In this document: piece by piece, positions 1 to 10,782 of the stretch
Layout: every line of letters begins with the position of its first letter
Numbering within the stretch: the first letter of the stretch is position 1
Assembly (NCBI GenBank): GCA_009667805.1
Contig: CM019063.1
Location: 357,526,113 to 357,590,112 of the forward strand
Direction: 5' to 3'
Source: Leptobrachium leishanense
Taxonomy: Eukaryota > Chordata > Amphibia > Anura > Megophryidae
DNA length: 64,000 bases
The notes under the pieces: model-generated
Told to the model about the DNA's origin: nothing
Seen by the model: the letters and a program-made list of their open reading frames with translations, nothing else
Database searches by the model: none
Position numbers and translations under genes: made by a program

Positions 1-171
1 CTGTCTCGCTTTGGCAGATCCTGCGCGATCTGAAAAACCAGTTCTATACCTGAACAAGGCCTATATGTTATCTTTTTTGCTTTGAATGTTTATGAAACCA
101 AATAAAACTTGGATTTACAAAAAAAGTTCATGTAAGCAAACATCTGATTCACACGGGAGCAGAAGGGCATG

Positions 172-262
172 CCTGGGGGTGCAACGCGCAGTATGGCTGG
201 GGGTGCAACGCACAGTATGGCTGGGGGTGCAACGCACAGTATGGCTGGGGGTGCAATGCACA
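172..262 (+). repeat. 24-bp GC-rich minisatellite, locus 1
   Basis: Four head-to-tail copies of a 24-bp unit with core GGGGGTGCAACGCACAGTAT. The same unit, slightly changed, recurs near 7.2 kb and 14.0 kb. Open frames on both strands here exist only because the period is a multiple of three and the unit lacks stops, so I do not call a gene. Confidence 0.85.
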
Positions 263-720
263 TGTCCGTTCGTAATGTACTCTGCGGTGTGTTGTTGTGC
301 ATCAAGGATAAGGCTGGGGTCAGACGAGCGCACTGACTGCGCATAGAAACGGATGTACTTTTTAACTGATGAGATTGTGGTTACATTGTATCAGTTAATT
401 TTGACGTTGAGAAAAAGAAAAAAACCTGTATGCAGTTGTTTCTCTACCTCCATCTAGCTTTTTCACGTTGATACATTTTGGCGTCTATTGCAACATGCGT
501 TGCACACGCATGAAAAACTGTGCACGTGCTTCGTGTGTTGTTCTCTATTGACTCCTTTGAAAAGCTACAACGGACAGCAAACAGTGCGGTCAGATGGACG
601 CAAAAAGTGCGCTCGTCTGATGCGGGCCTAAGACCAGGAACTGGATAACTGAAAACATGGGGTTTATTCTCGTGGATCTATGCACATGTGCATCTGAGTA
701 AAAAAAACTATAAAAACATA
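263..720. other. Unassigned intergenic DNA
   Basis: No gene, RNA or recognisable transposon end seen. The sequence near 690-740 resembles 7060-7110, which hints at an older dispersed repeat. Confidence 0.4.
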
Positions 721-724
721 GCAA

Positions 725-895
725 TGAGAGTATCCTCTGACATCCACCTCCCCTTGCAGCACCTCGTGAACTGAGCATGGATTTTATAGTTACATTACAA
801 TTTATATACAGTGGTGTCCTTAGCGGGGGCTGGGGGTGGCCCGCACCAGGTGACACCCTTCACTAATTTTCAAGTATGTCCTGGTTAGGCAAGGC
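725..895 (+). repeat. Inverted-repeat arm (partner 2445-2615)
   Basis: About 170 bp, from the GACATCCACCTCCC-like segment to the GGCAAGGCCTAGG end, reappears in reverse complement at 2445-2615 with scattered differences. The interval between the arms holds an MRPL53 pseudogene and an inverted-repeat element. The identity of the family is unknown. Confidence 0.75.
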
Positions 896-1390
896 CTAGG
901 CTGGCACTTTCCAGGGGGCGGCAAAAAAACTCTCGCCTACTCGCATTTGGCGAGTGGAAATAAGCTGAGGGCGAGTGGGGTGGACTGACCCATTGGTTGC
1001 TGGAGCCAGGTTCAGTGGGCCGTCGCCTTAATTCACAGCTCTGGTATTGGACTCTTGGAGTCCGAATCCGAGCTGTCTATCCTATCGGCACTGCCTCTTC
1101 CCGCGCGACCCGTAAGATTCACATTTGCTGGTCACCTGCGCACCCACGTGATACATTGCACGCTCGCAGCATAAATGCTGCGAGTCTATGACACATCACA
1201 TGGGTGGGGTCAGGTGACGTGCGGGAGGGGGACAGCACCAATGCAGCGTGCCTTCCCAGACTCGTGTTATGAGTGTGGGAGGCACACGCAGGACCAAAAA
1301 GACCCAGGCAGAAGAGGCGACTCTCCAGTGGACAGCGGAGCCTCTGCTGTGCTGTCCGTCACGATCTGCTGCCTTGGTAAGTGACTGCTG

Positions 1391-1697
1391 GGGGGTGCGC
1401 TGAAGTCGGTGAAGTCCGTTGCTGTTCGCTTCTGTCCATTTGAGTCCAGTGTGCAGTCCACGAGGGAATTCTTGGAATCTATAAACGCTAAAAAGATTTG
1501 TTCTACAAACATTAACTTTGCGGTGACTGTGGATGTGAGGCACGATAAGTTCGAAACGCAAGTAGACATTCTTTTCGTTGATGGTGAGCGATTCTTGATT
1601 TAAATGAGCCAATGTGTCATCCAAGGAAATGATTTTGCCCTTAAGTGCTAAATGTTTGGCCGAAGACACGCAGATGAAAGAAACTGCAAAAAAATAG
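1391..1697 (+). pseudogene. MRPL53: MRPL53 retro-pseudogene, copy 1
   Basis: The + strand translates to a mitochondrial large-subunit protein L53-like sequence. Key stretches are FCPFE, STREFLES, STNINF, VDVRHD and VDILFVDGERFLI, in the order known for vertebrate MRPL53, a thioredoxin-fold subunit of the 39S mitoribosome. After FLI a TAA stop and a frame change interrupt the frame. The C-terminus then continues in another frame (SSKEMILPLSAKC) to a TAG at 1695-1697. N- and C-terminal parts lie together without introns, which points to a processed copy, although no poly-A tail is visible. No in-frame ATG remains upstream: a TGA lies at 1382-1384. Non-functional. Confidence 0.85.
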
Positions 1698-1880
1698 CAG
1701 CATGATAAAAGAAACTCCAGGAACATTGATAACAGACCTGTGTTTTTGTTTCCTGCTTTTCATGATACATTGTGAGTGAAAGTCACTTCTGACTCCAGTT
1801 CCAGTCCAACAACTGCCACTTGTGAAAACATTGTACTATGCAACCCATGCACAGCTTGAATTATCTACATGCATTTTCTT
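1698..1880 (+). other. 3'-UTR-like tail of MRPL53 copy 1
   Basis: This segment follows the pseudogene stop and is matched in reverse complement by 6377-6543 next to the second copy. It includes the intact TA site, within GCATGTAGATAATTC when read on the minus strand, where a Tc1 element sits in the other copy. Confidence 0.7.
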
Positions 1881-2187
1881 AGGCCTGGTTCACACCTGGG
1901 CGTTTTACAGTGCGTTCCTACACTGTAAAAACGCTCAAACACTGAAATCCCATTATTTCCTATAGGCATGGTTCACACCTGGACATTTTACAGCGCATAG
2001 GAACGCGCTGTAAAACACCCTATCCCCAAAGAAGTACAGGAGCTTCTTTGGAGCGTATTACAGTGCGTTTTCGGCCATAGACTTCAAAAAACGCGCGTAC
2101 GACGCGCGTTTCTATTTGTCAAAAACGCTCCTAAGACGCCCGACAAAAAATGCGCATATGAGATGCGCTCAGGTGTGAACCCAGCCT
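1881..2187 (+). mobile_element. MITE-like element A
   Basis: Termini AGGCCTGGTTCACACCTG and CAGGTGTGAACCCAGCCT are inverted repeats around an inside rich in GCGTTTTTAC-type motifs and a CGCGCTGTAAAA inverted repeat. A second copy lies in opposite orientation at 3715-4768. No coding capacity. Superfamily not determined; no clean target duplication was identified. Confidence 0.7.
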
Positions 2188-2440
2188 TCGTGAACTGCAT
2201 ATAAAAAAAAGCCTATTTTGATGTAAAAATAAAACAAAGAAAGCAAGAGGGGGGTAAAAAGATAGAGGGGGTAAAAAAGAAAGAGGGGTAAAATGAATGA
2301 TAAAGAGGGTATAAAAAGAATGATGAAGAAAGAGGGGGTAGGAAGAAAGAAACAAGGGATAAAAAGACTGAGAAAGAGGGGGTAAAAATAATGAGAAAGA
2401 GGGGGTAAAAAGAATGAGGAGGGTAAAATGAATGAGAGGG
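2188..2440. repeat. Purine-rich degenerate tract, inverted-duplication arm
   Basis: Irregular repeats of GAAAGAGGGGGTAAAAAGAATGA on the + strand, mirrored as a pyrimidine-rich tract at 3400-3712. Translations of the tract are low complexity and are not genes. Confidence 0.8.
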
Positions 2441-2444
2441 TGTA

Positions 2445-2615
2445 AAGTGCCTGCCTAGGCCTTGCCTAACCAGGACATACTTGAAAATTAGTGAAGGGTT
2501 TCACCTGGTGCGAGCCACCCCCGCTAAGGACGCTACTGTATATATATTGTAATGTAACTATAAAATCCATGTTCCGCTCACGAGGTGCTACAAGGGGAGG
2601 TGGATGTCACAGGGT
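2445..2615 (-). repeat. Inverted-repeat arm (partner 725-895)
   Basis: Reverse-complement partner of the arm at 725-895. It lies in the centre of the larger inverted duplication. Confidence 0.75.
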
Positions 2616-3399
2616 TACTCACAGAGCACTTAAATGATGCCAACATTTTGGTGTTCTGTTGTTCCCTGCACTTCGGGGAGTCAAATTTCCCCACCCTGCA
2701 GTGAATTCACCATTCACTGCAGGGTCCCCGAAGTGCATGGAGTCAGCCGCCGAAACCCATGGCCTGCTGTTTTTTTAAAAGATAAAAAAACAACTGAAAG
2801 AAAATGTCTGGAATTTACATATAAGGTCCTATGATTGATAATAAAAAGGTCTGTTACAGAAAAAAGAGATACCGCTATTACAAAAAGGAAAAAAAAAATT
2901 CGAAAAATGACTAAGAGATACAAAACAAAGAGACTTTTTACTGCAGATTAAAATAATAAATGGTCTATTACAGGGCTCAAAACTTAAGGTCCCGAGCTAC
3001 TAGCCAGGCCTTAAGAGTTACTCGCCACCAGTTGCCCCAACCAACCACTACCATTAACTCCGCACCTAAATAAACCCTCTTACAGTATTAATAATAAATA
3101 AATAATAATTTAACAAAACTTTGTAAATATAAAGGAAAATAATGTGGGGCCTGTATGAGTGTATCACAGAGCTCCACAGCAATAAAACTCACAGTAATGT
3201 GCCGTGTGTATGAGCGTATCACCGAGCACCACAGTAATAAAACTCACGCTCATACACACGGCACATTACTGAGTTTTATTGCTGTGGAGCTCTGAGATAC
3301 GGTCATACACGCTGCACATTACTGTGAGTTTTATTGCTGTGGAGCTCTGATACAGTAATGTGCCGTGTGTATGATCGTATCACAGAGCTCCACTGCCTT
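2616..3399. repeat. Centre of inverted duplication with hairpin-rich repeat
   Basis: From about 3150 to 3395, a ~60-bp unit (GAGCTCCACAGCAATAAAACTC linked to GTGTGTATGAGCGTATCAC) occurs several times in both orientations and forms strong hairpins. The same unit recurs at 14480-14640. I see no gene in 2616-3150. Confidence 0.6.
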
Positions 3400-3712
3400 T
3401 TTACACACACCCTCTCATTCATTTTACCCTCCTCTCATTCTTTTTACCCTCTCATTTTTTCACCCCTCTCTTTCTTTGTACCCCCTCTTTCTCATTCTTT
3501 GTACCCCCTCTGTCTTTTTATGCCCGCTTTCTTTCTTCCTACCCCCTCTTTCTTCATTCTTTTTATCCCCTCTTTATCATTCATTTTACCCCTCTCATTC
3601 TTTTCTCTTTACCCCTCTTTCTTTTTTACCCCTCTATCTTTTTACCCCCCTCTTGCTTTCTTTGTTTTTTTTTTTTTACATCAAAATAGGCCTTTTTTTG
3701 TATGCAGTGCAC
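3400..3712. repeat. Pyrimidine-rich tract, inverted-duplication arm
   Basis: Reverse-complement counterpart of 2188-2440, with blocks of TTTTTACCCCCTCTTTC. Its long open frames (for example 3334-3831) are low-complexity artefacts. Confidence 0.8.
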
Positions 3713-3714
3713 TA

Positions 3715-4768
3715 AGGCTGGGTTCACACCTGAGCGTATCTCATATGCGCATTTTTACTCGTGTTTTTTGTCGGGCGTCTTATGAGCGTTTTTTACAAAT
3801 AGAAACGTGTGTCGTATGCGCGTTTTTTTGAAGTCTATGGCCGAAAACGCACTGTAATACGCTCCAAAGAAGCTCCTGTACTTCTTTGGGGATAGGGTGT
3901 TTTACAGCGCGTTCCTACGCGCTGTAAAATGCCCAGGTGTGAACCATGCCCATAGGAAATAATGGGATTTCAGTGTTTGAGCGTTTTACAGCGTGTAGGA
4001 ACGCGCTGTAAAATGCCCAGGTGTGAACTGTCATGGAACTGACGTGGCGCTCCACGCTTCAAACCCCAAGAGACTTTGTGTTCATTTGTATTGTGTGATT
4101 TTAAATGTATTTTACATCGTTTGGTTTTAGTTTAAATTAGTTTAGTGTAAAATGGCATAGCTTTAGTTTTAAATATACTTATATCCCTGTAGGTAAATGT
4201 GTTTTTGTATAGCCAGTAAACAAGCTTTACTGCTGTGTAATTTATGCAACAGGGCTTTTCCCCTTATCTGGCTGCATATTTGATTCAAGAAGTCTGGGAT
4301 AGTGTTTCTTTTAATCAGATGTGTTAGAACAATAGATTATGTAAATGTTGTGTGAGCTAAAGGCTAAAGAATGTTTATTGTAAATATCGGACATAATGTA
4401 ATTAGCATTTTAGTAGGACGATGTGCATCATTTATGCAAATTATGGCTTTTGGATTTCAGCATAAATTGTGGCGTTTTTTGTTCATTAAAAGCTCAGACA
4501 GAGAAAGAGAGAGAGAATCCTGTTGGAATATACAGCCGCGTCTGGTGTTTCATTCAGCTATGCTACCCTACATAATCACCCTCAGAAAGCACAGAGCGGC
4601 ATTCTGGACATTCCTAACGGCTCCAGGGCAGAGAAACAGAAGCAGGCGGGTCAAGCTGCTCGAGGCGTTGAGGACAGCGCTCCCAGTAGCCGGGCTGACC
4701 GCAACGAAGGGGTGTCTGGAGAGTCAGGACAGGCAGAAGAGAACGGTTCCGTCACATGAACCAGGCCC
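3715..4768 (-). mobile_element. MITE-like element B, interrupted by a solo LTR
   Basis: Opposite-orientation copy of the element at 1881-2187. It starts AGGCTGGGTTCACACCTG at 3715 and is cut after TGTGAAC at 4028. It resumes at 4757 with TGAACCAGGCC, so the LTR at 4029-4756 sits inside its terminal repeat. Confidence 0.7.
4029..4756 (+). mobile_element. Solo LTR, family X, copy 1
   Basis: A 728-bp unit starting TGTCATGGAACTG and ending CGTCACA, flanked by 5-bp duplications TGAAC at 4024-4028 and 4757-4761. It is homologous over its length to 19966-20687. Both copies carry an octamer-like ATGCAAAT (near 4435 here) and a GCATAAAT box downstream that could be a TATA element. No internal coding region, so it is a recombined solo LTR. 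The parent family is not identified. Confidence 0.8.
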
Positions 4769-4783
4769 AAGAAAATGCATGTA

Positions 4784-6374
4784 CAGTTGTGTTCAAAATT
4801 ATTCAACCCCCACTGAAATTGAGTGTTTTGGCCAGTTTGACATTGATTTTGATCATTCAGTCATCTTGCTTACAATTAAATCAGAGGCACGTGTAGGTCA
4901 GACAAATATAACATAACATTTTTAATGAAATAACCACAAATGTCTTTTCTGTGCTCACATCATTATCAGTTTTATTCAACCCCCAAGTGACATTCAATCT
5001 TAGTACTTAGTACAACATCCTTTTACAGTTATAACAGCTTTTAAACGTGAAGCATAGCTTGACACAAGTGTCTTGCAGCGATCTACGGGTATCTTCGCCC
5101 ATTCGTCATGGGCAAAAGCCTCCAGTTCAGTCACATTCTTAGGCTTGCGCACTGCAACTGCTTTCTTTAAGTCCCACCAGAGGTTCTCAATCGGATTTAA
5201 GTCAGGTGACTGCGATGGCCACTCCAAAATGTTCCAGCCTTTAATCTGCAACCATGCTCTAGTGGACTTGGAGGTATGCTTGGGATCATTGTCCTGTTGA
5301 AAGGTCCAACGTCTCCCAAGCCTCAGGTTTGTGATGGACTGCATCACATTGTCATCCAATATCTCCTGGTACTGAAGAGAATTCATGGTACCTTGCACAC
5401 GCTGAAGCTTCCCTGTACCTGCAGAAGCAAAACAGCCCCAAAGCACAGTAGGCAAGGTGTTCTTTTCTTCATAGGCCTTGTTCTTCCTCCTCCAAACATA
5501 GCGTTGATCCATGGGCCCAAACAGTTCTAATTTTGTTTCATCAGTCCACAGAACGCTATCCCAAAACTTCTGTGGTTTGTCCACATGACTTTTGGCATAC
5601 TGCAGTCGACTCTTCTTATTCTTTGGAGACAGCAAGGGGGTGCGCCTGGGAGTTCTGGCATGGAGGCCTTCATTACGCAGTGTGTGCCATATTGTCTGAG
5701 CTGAAACTTCAGTACCCACATCTGACAAATCTTTTCTCAGTTCCTCAGCAGTCACACGGTGACTTTTCTCCACTCTACGCTTCAGGTAGCGCACAGCAGT
5801 CGAAGTCAGCATCTTCTTTCTGCCACGACCAGGTAGCGTTTCAACAGTGCCCTTTGCCTTGAATTTGCGAATGATGCTTCCTATGATCTCTCTTGGTATG
5901 TTTAACATCTTTGCAATCTTCTTATAGCCATTGCCCTTCCTGTGAAGAGTAATCACTTCTTCTCTTGTCTTCCTGGACCACTCTCTTGACTTCACCATGT
6001 TTGTAACCACACCAGTAAATGTCTAGAAGGAGCTGAGTATCACAGTCATTTTAAAGCTGCCTAATTGGTGCTTATTATGCTTTATTGCTGCTCTGTGACA
6101 TCCACAGGTGTTTTCAATACCTGATTGAAAACACTTGAATGAACCTCTGTTCTTCAGAGTGGTAGTCTTTAAGGGGTTGAATAATTGTGTAAATGAAGAA
6201 TTCACAAAAGAAACATTTACTACTGTATTACAAAACCAATTGATGTCATTTTAGTTGCATATGGTTCTTTAAAATGTTCTTGTAGGATTTCATTCTGAAT
6301 ACAATTACAAATGTACACTAAATTCCCTAAAACCCTTTACAGCATTGGGGGTTGAATAATTTTGAACACAACTG
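4784..6374 (-). mobile_element. Complete Tc1-type element
   Basis: A 1591-bp element with perfect 28-bp ends beginning CAGTTGTGTTCAAAATTA at 4784 and their complement ending at 6374. It is flanked by TA at 4782-4783 and 6375-6376. A second copy of the TATTCAACCCC motif lies inside each end (near 4975 and 6175), giving the IR/DR layout of many Tc1 elements. The uninterrupted target is preserved at about 1855-1885 on the other arm of the inverted duplication, which proves the boundaries. Confidence 0.97.
5000..6010 (-). CDS. Tc1/mariner transposase, intact
   Basis: A 336-residue protein, the usual length for Tc1 transposases, with no stop or frameshift. It cuts and pastes the element at TA sites in the nucleus. 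Residues ~1-115 form the paired-type helix-turn-helix DNA-binding region (REEVITLHRKGNGYKKIAK and a second helical domain) with a GRGRK hook between. The catalytic domain shows D in WTDETK, D in QQDNDPKHT, and E in NPIENLWWDL, with 34 residues between the last two (DD34E). The first ATG reads MVTNMVKSREWS; a second ATG five codons on (MVKS) is equally plausible. Perfect TIRs and an intact frame suggest recent activity. Confidence 0.96.
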   Translation of the reverse strand: MVTNMVKSREWSRKTREEVITLHRKGNGYKKIAKMLNIPREIIGSIIRKFKAKGTVETLPGRGRKKMLTSTAVRYLKRRVEKSHRVTAEELRKDLSDVGTEVSAQTIWHTLRNEGLHARTPRRTPLLSPKNKKSRLQYAKSHVDKPQKFWDSVLWTDETKLELFGPMDQRYVWRRKNKAYEEKNTLPTVLWGCFASAGTGKLQRVQGTMNSLQYQEILDDNVMQSITNLRLGRRWTFQQDNDPKHTSKSTRAWLQIKGWNILEWPSQSPDLNPIENLWWDLKKAVAVRKPKNVTELEAFAHDEWAKIPVDRCKTLVSSYASRLKAVITVKGCCTKY

Positions 6375-6376
6375 TA

Positions 6377-6543
6377 GATAATTCAAGCTGTGCATGGGTT
6401 GCATAGTACAATGTTTTCACAAGTTGCAGTTGTTGGACTGGAACTGGAGTCAGAAGTGACTTTCACTCACAACGTATCATGAAAAACAGGAAACAAAAAC
6501 ACAAGTCTGTTATCAATGTTCCTGGAGTTTCTTTTATCATGCT
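6377..6543 (-). other. 3'-UTR-like tail of MRPL53 copy 2
   Basis: Reverse-complement match of 1698-1880, abutting the Tc1 right end at its TA duplication. Confidence 0.7.
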
Positions 6544-6717
6544 GCTATTTTTTTGCAGTTTCTTTCATCTGCGAGTCTTTGGCCGCACATTTAGCACTTA
6601 AGGCCAAAAGCATTTCCTTGGATGACACATTGGCTGGTTTAATCAAGAATCGTTCACCATCAACGATAAGAATGTCTACTTGCGTTTCGGAATTATCGTG
6701 CCTCACATCACAGAGCT
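6544..6717 (-). pseudogene. MRPL53: MRPL53 pseudogene, copy 2 (3' part only)
   Basis: The minus strand reads DVRHDNSETQVDILIVDGE, then ERFLIKPANVSSKEM and on to a TAG at 6544-6546, all in one frame. This is the C-terminal half of MRPL53, without the stop and frameshift of copy 1. The N-terminal half is missing: homology ends near 6717 at a CAGTGGCGTA transposon-like terminus. It lies in the inverted arm relative to copy 1. A final exon of a real gene is conceivable, but no upstream exon or splice acceptor is evident, so I call it a pseudogene fragment. Confidence 0.75.
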
Positions 6718-6976
6718 CCAGTGGCGTACATAGGGGAGGGGCAGGGGGCGGGCTGCCCCAGGTACCAGTGATTATTTGGGTGTCATTATGTCACCATCGG
6801 CAGATTCCTAATAATATAATTATCATATGTATACGTCATGTCCTGCCAGAATGCTATAACTAAAAATATTTTTGAAAACCTTAAAGTGTGTGTGACTTTT
6901 TTTTGCGTTTTATAGTTGGGGGGGTGCCAAATCTAGGACCTGCCCCAGGTGCCAAATTTTCTAGGTACACCCCTGT
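6718..6976. mobile_element. Possible short hAT-like element
   Basis: It begins CAGTGGCGTACATAGG and ends CTAGGTACACCCCTG. These are imperfect inverted ends of hAT type. I cannot see an 8-bp duplication. The inside near 6780-6900 resembles the unit at 44070-44175. Confidence 0.35.
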
Positions 6977-7225
6977 ATATATACAAAAAGAAAATACATA
7001 CATATAACAGGAAAATACAAATAAAACATAAAAATGGGAATAGAACAAATCATACCGGAGTAAAAACACATATAAAAACACGGCAATTAGAATATCCTCT
7101 GTGACATCCACCTGCACAGACCAAGCATTGAGTTAACAGGTTAATCACTTTTTTTCTGATATTTTTCACACTCAAAGCCCTGTGTTATACAAAAGAGCTG
7201 TTTTTACTCTGTATTAAGCAGGCCC

Positions 7226-7281
7226 AGTATGCCGGGGGCTGCGATGCACATTATGCCGGGGGCTGCGATGCACAGTATGCC
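7226..7281 (+). repeat. 24-bp minisatellite, locus 2
   Basis: Two units of TATGCCGGGGGCTGCGATGCACA, the same family as 172-262 and 14031-14222. Confidence 0.8.
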
Positions 7282-7841
7282 ATTTCGGTGTAATTCGGGT
7301 TAGACAATTGTGACTCTGTGGTAGACAAAGGAGACAGAGGCCTTCTTAAGCAGGAAAAGCATTTATTCGGTACCGAGCCTTGAGTCAGGTCAAGCCCAAA
7401 ATACTCAAGTCCCAAGCCAACAGAAGAACAAAGGTTTTATACATCGATTGTAAAATGCACACCCCTTATTCTAATACCCCCTCCCCAGGTTACCCTCCCA
7501 ATTCCCATAGCAACCTTCATTATACGTGTTGGATACATTCATCATGTCCCAGGACGGTGTCCTTGTCTCGTACCAAGCTGTAAAAGGGAGTCATCCTCCC
7601 AACTCAGATAAGGCCAGCTGTGGGATACTAGGTTATTCATTCCTTCGTGGCCTTGATGTATAAGCAACTTTTATGGCTTGGCTAGGAATGTTTAGAGACC
7701 TGGGGGGAGGTGATTCTTCAGTTAGCAGAAATCCGGTTTAAAGCAAAATATTAGAGGCTGCACTTAGCTGTTAGAGAATAGAACTGTATAACCTATCTAA
7801 AATGATGGACAGGGTACATAAGCATTTTACCCTCATTTCTC
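7280..7841 (-). mobile_element. Probable retroviral-type solo LTR
   Basis: Read on the minus strand, a TATA-like TGTATAAAACC (near 7440) is followed by an AATAAATGCTTTTCCTGC polyadenylation-type segment and a short CT-rich tail ending in ACA. This is the R-U5 order of a vertebrate endogenous retrovirus LTR. On the + strand the unit would run from TGTAATTCGGG to CCCTCA. I see no clear target duplication and no viral genes, so family and exact ends are uncertain. Confidence 0.45.
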
Positions 7842-7846
7842 TTCCA

Positions 7847-8290
7847 CCATTACCTTTCTCTTAAGTTACCTTTACTTCCCTTCAACCCCACAAACCATCC
7901 CCCCCACCCCCCCGCCCCCGCTCTCCCCATAAATAAAAACACATGACAAAAGTATTGGCGGTTTGAAAAGGTCACGTCTTTTATTTATAATCAAAGGCCA
8001 AAAATCATTGCCTTTGTGGCAGAATTATCAGCGATCCTCGCTTTCTTGGAATAGGTAATACCAGATAACACTGGCAACCGCAATGAACCACCAGCATTGC
8101 CCAGAAATAGCGGCCGGCCCCACGTGGCTAAGCTAGCGCGACCACACGCTGCTCTCTTTATAGCAGATAGCAGGCCGGGAGGATCTTCAAACCAGGAGGC
8201 TACCTGTGTTTGGCTGCACAAACCACCACGCAGACCCCCAGATCCTCCCCCTCTATCGCCTCTCCACGTGCCAGGGCCGCATATTTCACC
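7847..8290. repeat. Segment duplicated at 9413-9850
   Basis: About 440 bp, from CAAGTTACCTTTACTTCCC-like sequence through the first 243-bp unit, is repeated in the same orientation at 9413-9850 with few differences. Same-strand terminal repeats around a short inside fit the split-repeat layout of DIRS/Ngaro elements; that link is an inference from the nearby SGNH fragment. Confidence 0.7.
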
Positions 8291-8780
8291 GCAAAAGATC
8301 CAGCCAGATAACACTGGCAAACGCAATGAACCACCAGCATTGCCCAGAAATAGCGGCCGGCCCTACGTGGCTGAGCTAGCGCGACCACACGCTGCTCTCT
8401 TTATAGCAGATAGCAGGCCGGGAGGATCTTCAAACCAGGAGGCTACCTGTGTTTGGCCGCACAAACCACCACGCAGACCCCCAGATCCTCCCCCTCTATC
8501 GCCTCTCCACGTGCCAGGGCCGCATATTTCACCGCAAAAGATCCAGCCAGATAACACTGGCAAACGCAATGAACCACCAGCATTGCCCAGAAATAGCGGC
8601 CGGCCCTACGTGGCTGAGCTAGCGCGACCACACGCTGCTCTCTTTATAGCAGATAGCAGGCCCGGGAGGATCTTCAAACCAGGAGGCTACCTGTGTTTGG
8701 CCGCACAAACCACCACACAGACCCCCAGATCCTCCCCCTCTATCGCCTCTCCAAGTGCCAGGGTCGCATATTTCACCATT
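8046..8780. repeat. 243-bp tandem repeat, three units
   Basis: CCAGCATTGCCCAGAAATAG recurs at about 8089, 8332 and 8575, a period of 243 bp, with near-identical sequence between. Because 243 is divisible by three, open frames arise on both strands (for example 8097-8783). They repeat the same peptide and show no known domain. Confidence 0.9.
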
Positions 8781-9180
8781 TGAAGTAACTGTCCATGTAA
8801 TCCCATCAGCTTTGGCCGCAGAAACCACCAGGTGGCTTCGTGTAACGTGGTGAAATGATCTGACTGCACCTCAACTAACCATGTCTTTACTGAAAAAACA
8901 ATCCCCCAGCTTTGGCTGCACAAACCACCAGCTGGCTTCATGTAACATGGTGAAATTACCTGACTGCACCTCCACTAACCATGCCCATATCTAAAGCAAT
9001 CCACTGGCTTTGGCCGCACAAACCACCAACCGGCTTCCTGTGACATGGTATGACTCCATATGGGAACCCACGGGCAGTCTTGAAATGACTGGCGGAATCA
9101 CCACTTCATTAGCCCCTATCCGTGGTCAATGCTGCTCTCTGACGACGTGACCTTTTCGACTCGGTAAACAGGCAGTAACC
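8781..9180. repeat. ~118-bp degenerate tandem repeat
   Basis: The block TTTGGCCGCA(C/G)AAACCACCA, with a GGCTTC(G/A)TGTAAC(G/A)TGGTGAAAT segment after it, occurs three times with divergence. It shares the GGCCGCACAAACCACCA phrase with the 243-bp unit, so the two arrays are probably related. Confidence 0.7.
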
Positions 9181-9189
9181 TAAAAACAG

Positions 9190-9850
<661 letters not shown>

Positions 9851-9900
9851 AATGAGGACCCTCTTTTTCCACCACCAATAAAAGACCGTGACCTTTTCAC

Positions 9901-10511
9901 TTACCTTACACAAGGGTCTTTATAAGCCCTTCGATCTTGCCCCCGCAAAAGGTTGTTCCTCGCCTTGGACAAATGGACCCCGTCATTCCAAAACAATTCC
10001 TCCTGCATTGTCACTATGTTCTGATGCTCCAAAACCTTTCCTCCCAACTCCAGCATAATCTTTTTCGCTGCCTGTTTTAGCTTCTTTCTCCCGATGTATC
10101 CTGCACCCTGCAGTTCCTCCACACTAATATAGCAATTACGTTAGACCACACTATCTGAACATCCGGCCATTCCTTCCTGAACCACCTAAGTGTTTCCCGG
10201 ACCCTATTCTGCAAATATATCGTTGTCATAGCCCCTATGTCGTTACCCCCTAAATGCACTATCCTATCTGGCTTCCCCCACCTTCTCCTAGATTCCTGTG
10301 CTATCCCTAAAAATTGCGCCCACCCCATACCCCTCCTTCCTATCCACCTAATGCCCGCTTTAGTGAGGCTGAACCCTAGGTTCACTCCCATCGTTGTGCC
10401 CACAGCGTGAACAGCCGCCCAGTGCACATAGGAGTGTCCCAGGATCCATACTCTCTTCGCCCGCTCTGAAAGAAAAAACCCAAAAAACAGAATATTAACG
10501 TTCAAACACAT
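9901..10511 (-). pseudogene. SGNH/GDSL hydrolase-like ORF of a retroelement, broken
   Basis: Two minus-strand frames together give an SGNH hydrolase-like domain. 10511-10077 reads WILGHSYVHWAA (block I, GHS in place of GDS), then HLGGNDIG (block III) and VQIVWSNVI. 10122-9901 reads WNDGVHLSKARNN, giving the block V D-x-x-H pair. A frame change near 10120-10080 separates them. Such domains are known as accessory ORFs in Ngaro/DIRS-type tyrosine-recombinase retrotransposons and in some CR1 ORF1 proteins. The N-terminus runs into low-complexity residues, so the start is uncertain. I saw no recombinase. Confidence 0.65.
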
Positions 10512-10782
10512 ACCAACTTTTTATCGCGACTGTAAATTGAATCAGGGATATATACATACCCCCGCTTATTCACAACCCTCTCCTCTCTAACTTAGTAAAT
10601 TATGAAATACCAGCTAGCCTGCTAAGACCGGTGCCCTTTAAACAAATTCCCTTCCCCCATCACTGTTTAATCCGAACTGCTCGCGATCTGCCAGAGAAAA
10701 TAAGGTTTATTAATTTTATTTTTTACCCAAAAACCGAATATCCCCTATCATTATCTGGCTTCCCCCACCTTCTCCTAGATTG

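Noticed and set aside
1196..1726. A 176-residue minus-strand frame with a hydrophobic start, echoed at 6516-6863
   Set aside because: It is antisense to the MRPL53 pseudogene. The shared N-terminus reflects the shared pseudogene DNA, not a second protein.
3334..3831. A 165-residue frame rich in Ser, Phe, Leu and Pro
   Set aside because: It is translated pyrimidine-rich low-complexity DNA in the inverted-duplication arm.
8097..8783. A 228-residue Pro-rich frame
   Set aside because: It repeats the same ~81-residue block because the 243-bp unit is divisible by three. No start context, domain or conserved family was recognised.
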